Below the pieces are notes generated by a model. It did no database searches and was not told the origin of the DNA. It was given only the letters and a program-made list of their open reading frames with translations. A stretch of DNA of 64,000 nucleotides from Myxococcales bacterium UBA1238. GTDB lineage: Bacteria; Myxococcota_A; Bradymonadia; UBA7976; UBA1532. The position numbers and the translations under genes were made by a program. This document shows positions 33,944-42,651 of the stretch, piece by piece (position 1 is the stretch's first letter; every line of letters starts with the position of its first letter). The stretch is from contig DBWM01000002.1 of the NCBI GenBank assembly GCA_002309015.1, forward strand, positions 39,793-103,792, in the 5' to 3' direction.

Positions 33944-34774
33944 CTATTGATCGATCTCCTCCTCCGGCAGCACGGGAGGGAGCTGGTTTTTGATGCGATC
34001 GGCTTTGGCCTCTGTCCGTTCAATGAACGCTAAATCATCGGAACCGTAGAGCTCATAGAGACTGCCTTTGAGCTGAGATGCATTTTCCTGGGCACGCGAT
34101 TGGGCTCGCTGACTGCAACCCAGATTGACAGCAGCTCTGGCATATTCGCGCAGATAGTCATTCGGTGTTTCGATACCTTCGTAAGGCCAGCAGGAGGATG
34201 CATTGATCTCACTGCATTGATAGAGATAGTCCTCAATTTGTTGGATCAGATCATTCTCTTTTTGTGGCATGAAGTGATCGCGCATCAGATAATATCCCAA
34301 TGATTTGATCATGTAATGCATTAAGATCATTTGATTGACATTTTCATGTTCATACTGATTTCCATCGATCGCCTTCACCGCATCAAAATGCTTTCTGGCA
34401 TCCTCCAGACTGCCGTAATGACCGAGGATTTCGTAGGCAGCGCCGCGATCTTCGCCTTCATTGGACCCACCCATGACGCGGGCTATGGGGGCGTAATCCA
34501 TTTGAAGCAGGCGATAGGCGAACGCGACGATCTCCTTACGGGAATGGAATCCTGCGGCCTCTATCGCCTGTGGATCGAGCAGCTTTGAAGCGGTATCCCA
34601 GCCAATGAGCGCATATTGTGCTTTCGTGATCGGCCAGTCATCCGGGATTTGCTGGGGAGGGGCTTCCCTGTCACCCCCATAGGTCACCTCTGTTTGAGGC
34701 GCAGGTTGAGGCATGGAATGGCAACCGGGGAGCAAAACGGCGGTCATCAGAGCGAGCATCGCGCGGGCTGGCAT
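33944..34774 (-). CDS. lipoprotein of unknown function, paralogue 2
   Basis: ATG 34774 has GGAG seven bases upstream and gives MPARAMLALMTAVLLPGC (lipobox LPGC). The frame extends further upstream to 34879 without a signal or RBS. It has 276 residues, identical in length to paralogue 1. The blocks DREAPPQQIPDDWPITKAQY, DTASKLLDPQAIEAAGFHS and LPPVLPEEEIDQ are shared, while residues 165-240 have diverged (CSEINASSCWPYEG versus CTEAGAHTCWLYNG). Function unknown. The 98-bp repeat copy 2 lies about 105 bp upstream. Confidence 0.8.
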   Translation of the reverse strand: MPARAMLALMTAVLLPGCHSMPQPAPQTEVTYGGDREAPPQQIPDDWPITKAQYALIGWDTASKLLDPQAIEAAGFHSRKEIVAFAYRLLQMDYAPIARVMGGSNEGEDRGAAYEILGHYGSLEDARKHFDAVKAIDGNQYEHENVNQMILMHYMIKSLGYYLMRDHFMPQKENDLIQQIEDYLYQCSEINASSCWPYEGIETPNDYLREYARAAVNLGCSQRAQSRAQENASQLKGSLYELYGSDDLAFIERTEAKADRIKNQLPPVLPEEEIDQ

Positions 34775-34879
34775 GGGCAGACTCCGGTATTGAGCGCAAG
34801 AGTTAAGTAAAACGGAAAGGGCAGTTTGCTCAAAAACTTCAATCTTTGCAAGGAGTCGGGCGAGCATTTTTGAGCGCAT

Positions 34880-34977
34880 GATCCTAATTCACTCATAAAC
34901 TCAAAAATACTAGCCTGATCCTGCAACCATCGAAGCTTCGTACAGCATCCGATCAACAGCGCCTTCAGGTCCGATCA
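34880..34977. repeat. 98-bp dispersed repeat, copy 2
   Basis: This is the partner of 31521-31618 (five mismatches, no gaps by eye). The two copies, in direct orientation, bracket the accessory segment that contains the AT-rich gene and both paralogous lipoproteins. Confidence 0.85.
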
Positions 34978-35045
34978 CTTCAAGGACATGATCGCCTGAA
35001 GTCCGACAGGTGATCCGATCCCTTGCCGGAGGTGATCCGATCGCC
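34972..35045. repeat. short 22-bp-pitch array of CGATC units
   Basis: CGATCA at 34972, CGATCC at 35016 and CGATCG at 35038 fall on 22-bp steps, and the middle position is a shifted ATCGCC near 34991. The last two sit in the larger shared unit GGTGATCCGATC. It resembles a degraded version of the other phased arrays and continues from the 98-bp repeat. Confidence 0.45.
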
Positions 35046-35053
35046 TGCCAAAA

Positions 35054-35088
35054 GAGATCGCATCAGCTCTGCGAACAGCTGCGATCTC
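35054..35088 (-). terminator. terminator hairpin of the helical protein gene
   Basis: GAGATCGCA (35054-35062) pairs with TGCGATCTC (35080-35088); AGCT sequences inside extend the stem. It lies about 65 bp after the stop of the minus-strand gene at 35155. There is no strong T tract. Confidence 0.5.
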
Positions 35089-35154
35089 CTGTTTGAACTC
35101 TGTTGATGAATGAAAGGAGGGGATGCGATCGGCGATCGCTTATGGTGGGGAGGC

Positions 35155-35679
35155 TTACTTGTCTTCGGAGGTCGAGAGTTCGGCTTTGGCTTCGGCTACG
35201 AGATCGACGGGTTCTTCGGCCTGGTTGTCATTCTTCTTGCCATTGCGCGACATGAACTCGATGACGGGCTTCATGCGGTCGAGGATTTCGGCGTCCTGTG
35301 CGCTGAAGGCGTTCAGGATGTTGTAGAAAGCGAGGAAAGCCTTCCATCCTTCGGTGCGCGCCAGTCGGTAGCTGTCGAGGACCATGGTGTACAAGGTGCC
35401 GATCTGGTCGAGGAGAAGGGTCATATCGGATTGCACCTTGAGGTCGATCTTGACGGACTCTTCGGAGCATTGGGGGACTTTAATGCCGTGAGCATCGGCG
35501 ATCTGCATCATCAATACGAGGTATTTCTCGTAGTTATTGCGCGCAGGAGCGAGCTCTTTTCGGGCGTCGCCTGTCAGCGTCACGCAGTTCGGGCGGAGAT
35601 CGCTGTAGGTTTCTTCGAGGTTGGCTTTGACCCTCTGTAAGACGGCATCGTCGAGGGCGTGATCGATCATGTTGGCCAT
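35155..35679 (-). CDS. helical cytoplasmic protein, unknown function
   Basis: ATG 35679 has GGGAG five bases upstream; the extension to 35760 does not. The 174-residue product (MANMIDHALDDAVLQRVK) is predicted almost wholly helical, with no signal peptide. It has a LLDQIGTLYTMVLDSYRLA segment and an acidic, Lys-containing tail (AEEPVDLVAEAKAELSTSEDK). Its plan resembles the other helical proteins with charged tails (13187, 22420, 45103), though I cannot align it confidently. It is followed on the minus strand by a hairpin. Function unknown. Confidence 0.7.
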   Translation of the reverse strand: MANMIDHALDDAVLQRVKANLEETYSDLRPNCVTLTGDARKELAPARNNYEKYLVLMMQIADAHGIKVPQCSEESVKIDLKVQSDMTLLLDQIGTLYTMVLDSYRLARTEGWKAFLAFYNILNAFSAQDAEILDRMKPVIEFMSRNGKKNDNQAEEPVDLVAEAKAELSTSEDK

Positions 35680-35813
35680 AAGGGCTCCCGTAGATGGGGT
35701 TAAAGGGCTCTGCTCAAAGGCAGCTTTGTGTAATTTGAACGGATCGCCTTTGAGATGCAAGCCGATCGTTTAAAAAAAATGAGCAGAGGGATTTTTTTGA
35801 AAGGAGGGACAGA

Positions 35814-36737
35814 TTAAAGGCAGGGATCGACGCTCCTGGGGCCGCTCGACTCGTCATCTTTAGGCTCTAAATGGACCAGGACTTCGAGGATGTCGGGCTC
35901 CTGCTGCAGGATGCGCTGTTTTACGGCCTTGGCGATGCGGTGACCTTCGCGCACTGTGAGATCCCCTTCGACCATCACGTGCAAATCCACCTGGTAACCG
36001 GATCCGATACTGCGGCTGCGCAGGGCGTGAATCGAGCAGACTCCATCGGTCTCGAGCGCCAGAGCTTCGATCCTCTTGCAGGTCTCAGCGCAGGCTCCGC
36101 GATCGAGCAGGGCTCCCAATGCAGGCCAGCTTAAGTCGAAGGCGGCCTTGAGGATGAAGATGGCGACCAGAAAGGTCGCGAGCGCGTCGAGAAAGGTCAG
36201 CTGAGGAAAGATCTGGGTTGCGATCACCGAGAGCGCTACGGGGATCGAGGAGAGGCCGTCGGAACGGTGATGCCAGGCGTTGGCCAGGAGCGCCTGGGAC
36301 TGAAGCCTGCGCCCTTCGATGATCGTCCAGCGATAGAGGCCCTCTTTGGTCCCGATCGAGAGGAGCGCTACAAAGAACGCAGCCCATCCGGGGATCGGCT
36401 GAGGCTCTGTGATAGAGAGGACCGCATCGCGCACAAAGAAGCAGCCCACCACCGCAAGGGAGAGACCGATGCCCAAAGAAGCTGCGGTCTCGATGCGCCC
36501 ATGACCGTGTGGATGTTCCGCATCGGGCGGTGCATTCCAGAACGCTGCCCCCACCAGTACGACGACATCGGTGATGCAGTCCGAAAGACTGTGAATGGCA
36601 TCGGCCACCAAAGCGCCGCTCTGTGCGAGCAGACCTGCGATCGCCTTGACGATGGAGAGCAAAAAGTTGACCGCAAGGCCCCATAGAGTGAGCCTGCGGG
36701 TGCGGTAAAGCCGCTCTTCTGAACTGATCTCTTTCAT
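35814..36737 (-). CDS. cation diffusion facilitator (CDF) family efflux transporter
   Basis: The 307-residue inner-membrane protein has about six transmembrane segments. The CDF metal-site motifs are SDCITD in ADAIHSLSDCITD and HHRSD in NAWHHRSDGLSS. HPHGHGRIE follows the second segment. The soluble C-terminal domain (about 210-290) ends VLVHLEPKDD. CDF proteins export Zn, Fe, Co or Mn in exchange for protons. The four-residue metal site favours Zn or Fe, but specificity cannot be read here. The start overlaps the DegT gene stop as ATGA, so the two genes are co-translated. Confidence 0.93.
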   Translation of the reverse strand: MKEISSEERLYRTRRLTLWGLAVNFLLSIVKAIAGLLAQSGALVADAIHSLSDCITDVVVLVGAAFWNAPPDAEHPHGHGRIETAASLGIGLSLAVVGCFFVRDAVLSITEPQPIPGWAAFFVALLSIGTKEGLYRWTIIEGRRLQSQALLANAWHHRSDGLSSIPVALSVIATQIFPQLTFLDALATFLVAIFILKAAFDLSWPALGALLDRGACAETCKRIEALALETDGVCSIHALRSRSIGSGYQVDLHVMVEGDLTVREGHRIAKAVKQRILQQEPDILEVLVHLEPKDDESSGPRSVDPCL

Positions 36738-37912
36738 AGCTTCATCTGTTTTGCTGCCTTGTGAAGCGCATCGATGACCTGGCCCTGCTCGTCTTCTGTC
36801 ATCGCACCGAAGAGGGGAATCGCGAGGCTTAACTTCGAGGCCAGGTAAGCATTGGGGCAGGATTCGGGCTTATAGCCCAGCGCATTTCGGTAAAGGGAAG
36901 TGTTGTGGACCGCGAGGGTTCCGGCCCTGGTCTGGACGCCCATCTCTTCGAGAAGCCCCATCAGCTGGAGCAGTCTCTGATGCAGGTCGTCGCAGTTCTG
37001 AAGGGTCGGCGGTTCGGGTGCAAAGAGGCATACGAAGGACTGGTAGCTGTGGACGGTGCTCTTCGGTGCATAGGGCAGACGAAGCCAGCCCAAATCTGCA
37101 AGGGCCTTGCGGTAGCGATCCGCAAGTTTCTGGCGCTTTTCGAGATCAGTCCGCGCTTTTAAGAGCTGCGCCTGGCCCATGGCTGCCTGCATTTCGGTCA
37201 TGCGGTAGTTGAAGCCCAAAAGACTGAAGTCACCTAAAACGTAAGGCGGTTGATCGGGTTGCCGCTCATCTGCGCCGCAGTTCCGCAAACTCATGAGCAC
37301 CTGGCGCATCATGGTCGATCCTGTGGTCAGCATACCCCCTTCGCCTGTGGTGATCGCCTTCCTCGGGTGCAGGCTGAAGCAGCCGATATCGCCGAAGGTG
37401 CCCACAGGTCTGCCTTCGATTGAAGTGCCGAGGGCGCAGGCTGCATCCTCCACCATAAAGATGGGGTTCGATGAGGGGCGATCCCTGATCAGATCGAGCA
37501 GGCGATCGGCGGGGGCTGCATTCCCGAAGAGATGCACCGGTAAAATGACCTTGGTGCGATCGGTGATGTGCTTTGCTGCGATCTCTTCGGTGATGTTGAA
37601 GGTCTCGAGCGAGATGTCGCAGAGTACAGGCGTCGCGCCTAAATGGAGCGCTGCGTTTGCTGTGGTGATCCAGGTAAACGAAGGGACGATCACTTCGTCG
37701 TCAGGGCCCACACCGAGTGCCGAAAGTGCCAGGTGCAAGGCGGCGGAGCAGGAGCTGCAGGCCACCGCAAAGGGGCTTTGACAATAGGCCGAGAACTGAC
37801 TTTCAAAGCGGGCGACTTCCTTGCCCTGAACGAGCATGCCCGTCCTTAAGGGGCGAACGATCGCTTCCAGTTCATCTGCTGAAATATCGGGTCTGGCGAT
37901 GGGGACGTACAT
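36734..37912 (-). CDS. DegT/DnrJ/EryC1/StrS-family PLP aminotransferase
   Basis: The start is ATG 37912 (MYVPIARPDISADELEAI), the usual beginning for the family. AAAGGAG is 17 bases upstream, too far, and an eight-T run lies between, so initiation is uncertain; a TTG at 37942 is the alternative. The 392-residue enzyme has CSSCSAALHLALSALGVGPDDEVI, VEDAACALG and the PLP-Lys segment SLHPRKAITTGEGG (Lys near residue 180). It probably aminates a nucleotide-linked ketosugar for surface glycan synthesis. The overlap with a CDF gene is unusual and offers no direct clue to the substrate. Confidence 0.9.
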   Translation of the reverse strand: MYVPIARPDISADELEAIVRPLRTGMLVQGKEVARFESQFSAYCQSPFAVACSSCSAALHLALSALGVGPDDEVIVPSFTWITTANAALHLGATPVLCDISLETFNITEEIAAKHITDRTKVILPVHLFGNAAPADRLLDLIRDRPSSNPIFMVEDAACALGTSIEGRPVGTFGDIGCFSLHPRKAITTGEGGMLTTGSTMMRQVLMSLRNCGADERQPDQPPYVLGDFSLLGFNYRMTEMQAAMGQAQLLKARTDLEKRQKLADRYRKALADLGWLRLPYAPKSTVHSYQSFVCLFAPEPPTLQNCDDLHQRLLQLMGLLEEMGVQTRAGTLAVHNTSLYRNALGYKPESCPNAYLASKLSLAIPLFGAMTEDEQGQVIDALHKAAKQMKL

Positions 37913-38063
37913 CTTAAAAAAAACCGAAGGCTCCTTTCCCAAAAAGCATACAGATCCCTGACGGATCTGAATGCGAAAACAGCGGCAGTTTAAGCCGTCT
38001 GGAGCGAAATGGGGAGTCAGAATGATGGGGCAGGGCTGGATGCAGTGGCGGGAGAAGCTGCGA

Positions 38064-39188
38064 TCACTTCAGGGAACCGGGCTCATCCTGTACGGGTACT
38101 TTCTTCCTGAGCTCTGCGGCTTTGATGGCCTGTATGTTTAAAAGCTCGGTCTGAGGCAGCTTTTTAGGATCGTACTTTGGGTTCGGCTGATACCACCATT
38201 GCTTCGAGAAATGCTCGATCAGATCCGGAGAATGAAACTGGTATCCGTAATGGGCATAGATCTCGTTCCGCAGGAGGCGCAGTTCCTTTGCCGACATCGC
38301 ATCGAGCTGTTCGGGCGTATAGAACGATGCATCGTGATAACCCTTCGTAAAAGGCGCCATCAAATGGTAATGCGCCAGGGGATCGATGATGCAGAGCTCC
38401 AGGTTCTCGGTCGGATCATAGTCCTTCAAATCCCAGATCACCCTGCGCTCCCGGCCCTGCCCTTCAAAGGTAAAGCCCGCAGGCCTGCTCGATTTTAAGT
38501 CCTTAAAGCGCTCGTCCTCGTTGCATGCGATGAAGCGCAGGTTCGGCTGAGCCTCGATATGGAGGTGACCTATCCTGCGATCTTTCCACTGCGCTCCGTT
38601 CAAAAGCCAGAACCTTGCGTAATGGATGCCCCAGGCATTGCCGTCCACTCCCAGAAGGTAACGGTGCTGAACCTCGATCTCTTCGCCGGGATTGAAGGTG
38701 ACATCGAAGACTTTGACATCGACGCTGGGAGCGAGGGTATCGACCGGGATCGCTTCCTTGAGCTTCACATCGCGCGCAGAGATCGGTTCCCCTTTCACCC
38801 TTGTCTCGAAGTCGTAGATCAGCCAGGCGTTCGGCTCCCGATCCTTCGGAGGAAAACTTAAGACCGAAAGATTGAGGAAGTCGCGGTAGTTGGGCTTAAA
38901 GGGCCGCCTTTTGGGCAGAGGAAACCCCATCTGTACCCGCTGCTGTTCCTTCGATTCATTCTTCAGGCGCAGGGTCAGGGTGATCTGCCATCCGTCCAGA
39001 TGTTCTTCGTGGATCAGGCTCTTGTTCGATCCCACCCAGCCCTCGATCGTCACGTTTTCGTCCGTTAATCGGATCTGATCGTTCGGAGCAGGGATCAGTT
39101 CCCCGCCCTGGTCCGTAAAGGTGACGTCGTTGGCTGAGGCTGTGGCGGGAACTGAAAGCGCGAGGGCGAGCAAAAGAGGCTTGAACAT
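38064..39188 (-). CDS. secreted DUF4424-like / YARHG-domain protein 1
   Basis: ATG 39188 has GGAG nine bases upstream and gives a signal peptide (MFKPLLLALALSVPATASA). The 374-residue product has a beta-rich N-terminal domain with features of DUF4424: a duplicated strand pattern, a KNESKEQQRVQMGFPLPK segment and FNPGEEIEVQHRYLLGVD. The C-terminal YARHG domain carries LRLLRNEIYAHYGYQFHSPDL and HFSKQWWYQPNPKYDPKK. YARHG is an extracellular domain found in bacterial surface proteins; its ligand is unknown. It is the last of six tandem minus-strand paralogues. A 22-bp repeat lies just upstream. Confidence 0.88.
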   Translation of the reverse strand: MFKPLLLALALSVPATASANDVTFTDQGGELIPAPNDQIRLTDENVTIEGWVGSNKSLIHEEHLDGWQITLTLRLKNESKEQQRVQMGFPLPKRRPFKPNYRDFLNLSVLSFPPKDREPNAWLIYDFETRVKGEPISARDVKLKEAIPVDTLAPSVDVKVFDVTFNPGEEIEVQHRYLLGVDGNAWGIHYARFWLLNGAQWKDRRIGHLHIEAQPNLRFIACNEDERFKDLKSSRPAGFTFEGQGRERRVIWDLKDYDPTENLELCIIDPLAHYHLMAPFTKGYHDASFYTPEQLDAMSAKELRLLRNEIYAHYGYQFHSPDLIEHFSKQWWYQPNPKYDPKKLPQTELLNIQAIKAAELRKKVPVQDEPGSLK

Positions 39189-39217
39189 GGTGCAGGACTC
39201 CGGAAGAGGAAAGGCAG

Positions 39218-39290
39218 GAGATCGCATCAAGAGGGAAAGGAGATCGCATCAAGAGGGAAAGGAGATCGCATCAAGAGGGAAAGGGGATCG
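39218..39290. repeat. 22-bp tandem repeat
   Basis: GAGATCGCATC units start at 39218, 39240 and 39262, with a partial GGGATCG at 39284, all exactly 22 bp apart. It lies about 30 bp upstream of the first YARHG gene in the list and runs into the stop of the next. A single degenerate counterpart sits at 40350-40378 in the next intergenic gap. Confidence 0.85.
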
Positions 39291-39294
39291 CGGC

Positions 39295-40317
39295 TTACTT
39301 GCCCGCTTTCTTCTTGTCTTCGATCGCCTTGATCTTTTTCACCAACTCCAGATCATCTTTACTCATCGCTTTGGGATCGAACTTCGGGTTGGGCTGATAC
39401 CACCATTCCTTCTCAAACATTGCTTTTAAGTCGGGCGATTTGAAGACGTATCCGTAGGTGGCATAGATCTTGTTTCGCTCAATGCGCAGATCAGCCAGCG
39501 ACATCTGTTCGAAATCTTTCTGCCCAACGAGGCAACTGCGGTACAGCGGTGCGCTATAGAGACAGACCAGCACGTCATCTGATGGCGTGAAGTCCTTGAA
39601 GTCCCAGATAAACTTCCGATCCTTGCCCTGACCTTCGGTGCGGTATCCAGCGGGCCTGGGCTCGTAGCCACCTTCTGGATCTTCATCGCAGGTGATGAAG
39701 GGGATGTTCGGCTTCAGCTCGATGAGGGAGCGACCAATCTTGCCTTCTTTCCAGTTGACTCCGGTGTTTAAGACGTAGCTTGCGATCTGCGCGCAGGTGG
39801 TGCTTTGGATCACGCCCGTGATGTAGCTGGTGACCACCTCGATCTCTTCGCCGGGCTTGAAGGTGACATCCCAGATATTTGCAAATTTGTAAGGCGAATC
39901 CTCTTCCAACTTCACCAGGTTCTTGAGCGTCACTTCTTTGGGCGTGACCGCCTTCCCTCCGGCCGTAGCCTTGAAGTCATAGATCAGCGAGCCGTTCGGC
40001 TTCCGGCCGTGAGGCAGGCTGAGCTCCCCGTGCTCGTTGCTTACCTCGTCCGCGCTGAACTTGGGGAAGGGAAAGCCCATCTGGATTTTCTCTTCCTTCT
40101 GGGATTCGTTCTTAAAATGGAAGGTGACGGTCACTTTCCATGCGTCGAGTTGATCGTTGTAGAGCTGGCCTTCGATCATCACATGCTCGTCGACCATGCG
40201 GACAGCGTCGTTCTTGATGGGGATCAGGTTTGCGCCTTCAGCCCCAAAGTCAGTGTCGTTGGCGGAAGCGAGACCTGGAAGTGAAAGGGCCAGGGCGAGC
40301 AAAAGGGTTTTGAACAT
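39295..40317 (-). CDS. secreted DUF4424-like / YARHG-domain protein 2
   Basis: The start is ATG 40317 (signal MFKTLLLALALSLPGLASA), with GGAG in the same GGAGTxCTxCACC context as protein 1. It has 340 residues. The N-terminal DUF4424-like domain has FHFKNESQKEEKIQMGFPFPK and TFKPGEEIEVVTSYITGV. The YARHG part has LRIERNKIYATYGYVFKSPDL followed by MFEKEWWYQPNPKFDPK. It is close to protein 3 in sequence, so this is a recent duplication. The Lys-rich C-terminus is short. Probably a periplasmic or surface protein; function unknown. Confidence 0.88.
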   Translation of the reverse strand: MFKTLLLALALSLPGLASANDTDFGAEGANLIPIKNDAVRMVDEHVMIEGQLYNDQLDAWKVTVTFHFKNESQKEEKIQMGFPFPKFSADEVSNEHGELSLPHGRKPNGSLIYDFKATAGGKAVTPKEVTLKNLVKLEEDSPYKFANIWDVTFKPGEEIEVVTSYITGVIQSTTCAQIASYVLNTGVNWKEGKIGRSLIELKPNIPFITCDEDPEGGYEPRPAGYRTEGQGKDRKFIWDFKDFTPSDDVLVCLYSAPLYRSCLVGQKDFEQMSLADLRIERNKIYATYGYVFKSPDLKAMFEKEWWYQPNPKFDPKAMSKDDLELVKKIKAIEDKKKAGK

Positions 40318-40379
40318 GGTGTAGTACTCCGGATGAGAAAGGGCGGTTGAGCGCATCAAAAGGGCAAGGAGATCGCGGC

Positions 40380-41411
40380 TTACTTGTCCGCTTTCCTCTT
40401 TTGTTCTTCTGCCTTGTACGCTTTGATCTGCTTCAGATCATCTTCTGAAAGCATCTTGGGATCGAACTTCGGGTTCGGCTGATACCACCATTCCTTTTCA
40501 AACCTTTCCTTTAAGTCGGCGGATTTGAAGACGTATCCGTAGGTGGCATAGATCTGGTTCCGCAGGATGCGCAGCATGTCGGGCGGAATCGTTGCGAGCT
40601 CTCCGGCGTCCAGTGAGAGCCGCCGCAACACGGAGCGGTATGAATCGTCGGTATAGATGCAGAGAGCGACGTCGTCTTTGGGCGTGAAGTCCTTTAAGTC
40701 CCAGACCACCTTCTTGTCTTTGCCCGTACCTTTGATGCGCGATCCTTCGGGCTTCGTCACTTCTTCTTCGCCGAAGTCGGGGCCTTCCTTGCAGGTGATG
40801 AAGGGGATGTTCGGCTTCACCTCGATGAGGGAGCGACCAATCTTGCCATCTTTCCAGTTGGCTCCGGTCTTTAAGACGTAGGTTGCGTACTGCATCTGCA
40901 TCACATTGAGGGTCACCCCCGTGAGGTAGCTGTTGACCACCTCGATCTCTTCGCCGGGCTTGAAGGTGACATCCCAGACCTGTGCATAGCTGTAGGGCGA
41001 ATCCTCTTCCACCTTCATCACGTTCTTGAGCAGCACTTCTTTGGGCTTGACCGCTTTTCCTCTGACCGAAGCCTTGAAGTCATAGATCAGCCAGTCGTTC
41101 GGCTTTCGGCCATGGGGCACATTGACGGGGCGATCGGGCACCTCGGAGACCATCTTGGGGAAGGGGAAGCCCATCTGGAGCTTCTGCTCTTTGTCGGACT
41201 CGTTCTTAAAATGGAAGGAGACTGTAACCTTCCACGCGTCGAGCTGATCCTTATAGAGCTGTCCTTCGAGGACCACATGCTCGTCCACCATGCGGACTGC
41301 GTCGTTCTTGATGGGGATCAGGTTGGCGCCTTCAGCCGCAAATGCGGTGTCGTTGGCGGAAGCAAGTCCTGGAAGTGAAAGGGCCAAAGCGAGCAAGAGA
41401 GGTTTTAGCAT
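40380..41411 (-). CDS. secreted DUF4424-like / YARHG-domain protein 3
   Basis: ATG 41411 has GGAG nine bases upstream. The frame reaches 41678 but that part has no signal or RBS and overlaps the next gene. The 343-residue protein (MLKPLLLALALSLPGLASAN) shares long blocks with protein 2: NLIPIKNDAVRMVDEHV, KVTVSFHFKNES and RNQIYATYGYVFKSADL. A middle segment differs (DFGEEEVTKPEGSRIKGTGKD). This is the closest pair in the cluster. No enzyme motif was found. Confidence 0.88.
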   Translation of the reverse strand: MLKPLLLALALSLPGLASANDTAFAAEGANLIPIKNDAVRMVDEHVVLEGQLYKDQLDAWKVTVSFHFKNESDKEQKLQMGFPFPKMVSEVPDRPVNVPHGRKPNDWLIYDFKASVRGKAVKPKEVLLKNVMKVEEDSPYSYAQVWDVTFKPGEEIEVVNSYLTGVTLNVMQMQYATYVLKTGANWKDGKIGRSLIEVKPNIPFITCKEGPDFGEEEVTKPEGSRIKGTGKDKKVVWDLKDFTPKDDVALCIYTDDSYRSVLRRLSLDAGELATIPPDMLRILRNQIYATYGYVFKSADLKERFEKEWWYQPNPKFDPKMLSEDDLKQIKAYKAEEQKRKADK

Positions 41412-41493
41412 GGCGCAAAGCTCCGTATCAAAATGCTGAATGCGTTCTGCGCCATCAGGCGAGGGATTGCAAGGATTGCGGGCAGGGAAGGGA

Positions 41494-42615
41494 TTATGGT
41501 TGCTGTTGCTTGCCTTTGCGTTCCTGCAAGCGTTTTTTGCGTTCCTGCGTGTTGATGCGCGCGTTGCCCAGGGAGCGGGCGGTCTCCAGAGTGCGAATGC
41601 GATGGATCTCCTGCAGATCTTCGAGGGTGAGCCTTTGATCGTTGTATGCGGGATCGGGTTCATACCACCATAAAGCACCCATCTCGTGCTTCATGGCTGC
41701 GGTTTTGAAGCCGTATCCATATTGCGCATAGCGCTTGTTGCGCAGGATCTGAAGCTCTTTGTTCGTCAGACCCGAGAGCTCCTGGTCCGTGAGATGCCAG
41801 TCGGGGTCATATTCCGCGATGTGGTTGCGGTAATTGGCGGCCGTAAAGAAGCAGAGGTTCATGTCGTCTTTCGGGATCACGTTCAGCTGATCCCATACGA
41901 GCATCTGGCCTCCCAGATCGTTCTTGTAGATCCATTGTCCGATCTTCGGCGGCTGGAATTCAGGGAACTTTTGGGGCAGCAAACCTGCGTCGTGGCAGAG
42001 ATGGATCGTTTGATGGGGATGCACTTCGATCTTGACGTGATTGATTCTCCCCGACTTCCAGCTGCCTGCGGTCTTCAGGTAATGGGCCACCTGATAGCTG
42101 CCATCCGTTGAAGACGTGACGCCTGTAATATATCGGTTCTGAATGGTCACCGTCTGGCGTGGCGCGAGGGAAACATCGAACACCCACACGTAGTTGAACT
42201 GTCGGTTGTCGCCCTGAGCCTTGCTGGTATCGAGTTTGAGCTCCCTGACCGTTGCCAGCTGACCATCGATCGAGGTGCTGAAGTCATAGATGAGCGAGTT
42301 GGTAAAGTTGCTGTCGGGCGGTGCGCTCAGTGACACATCCTCGAGAAGGGTCATGTCGTTGTAAGGAAACCCAACCTGGATGGTCTGAGGCTTATCTGTG
42401 TCGTTGGTTAACTGCGTGCGGCTGACGATTTCCCATGCTGCGAGCACACCATCTTTCATTTGGGCATTGAAGGTGAGCTGCAGGTCGGTCAGGCGCACGT
42501 CAGCCTGCGAGACCGGCACCAGGCTCGAACCTTGTGCAGCGTACGCGGTTTCCTTGGCGTTGGCCGTTGCCGCCAGGCATGTGAGCAAAGCAAGCGCTGT
42601 TTTGAAGAACTTCAT
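41494..42615 (-). CDS. secreted DUF4424-like / YARHG-domain protein 4
   Basis: The 373-residue product begins with a signal (MKFFKTALALLTCLAATANA), with AAAGGAG ten bases upstream. The beta-rich domain carries QLTNDTDKPQTIQVGFPYND and LAPRQTVTIQNRYITGV. The YARHG motif appears as LRNKRYAQYGYGFKTAAMK with GALWWYEPDPAYND. It is followed by an unusual basic Gln/Arg/Lys-rich tail of about 30 residues (RINTQERKKRLQERKG). It is more diverged than proteins 2 and 3. Family role only is known. Confidence 0.87.
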   Translation of the reverse strand: MKFFKTALALLTCLAATANAKETAYAAQGSSLVPVSQADVRLTDLQLTFNAQMKDGVLAAWEIVSRTQLTNDTDKPQTIQVGFPYNDMTLLEDVSLSAPPDSNFTNSLIYDFSTSIDGQLATVRELKLDTSKAQGDNRQFNYVWVFDVSLAPRQTVTIQNRYITGVTSSTDGSYQVAHYLKTAGSWKSGRINHVKIEVHPHQTIHLCHDAGLLPQKFPEFQPPKIGQWIYKNDLGGQMLVWDQLNVIPKDDMNLCFFTAANYRNHIAEYDPDWHLTDQELSGLTNKELQILRNKRYAQYGYGFKTAAMKHEMGALWWYEPDPAYNDQRLTLEDLQEIHRIRTLETARSLGNARINTQERKKRLQERKGKQQQP

Positions 42616-42651
42616 GAGTCATTCACTCCTTTGGCGATGCGTTCAATCGGG

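Noticed and set aside
40350..40378. full 22-bp array before YARHG protein 2
   Set aside because: Only one degenerate unit is present, so it is not listed as an array.
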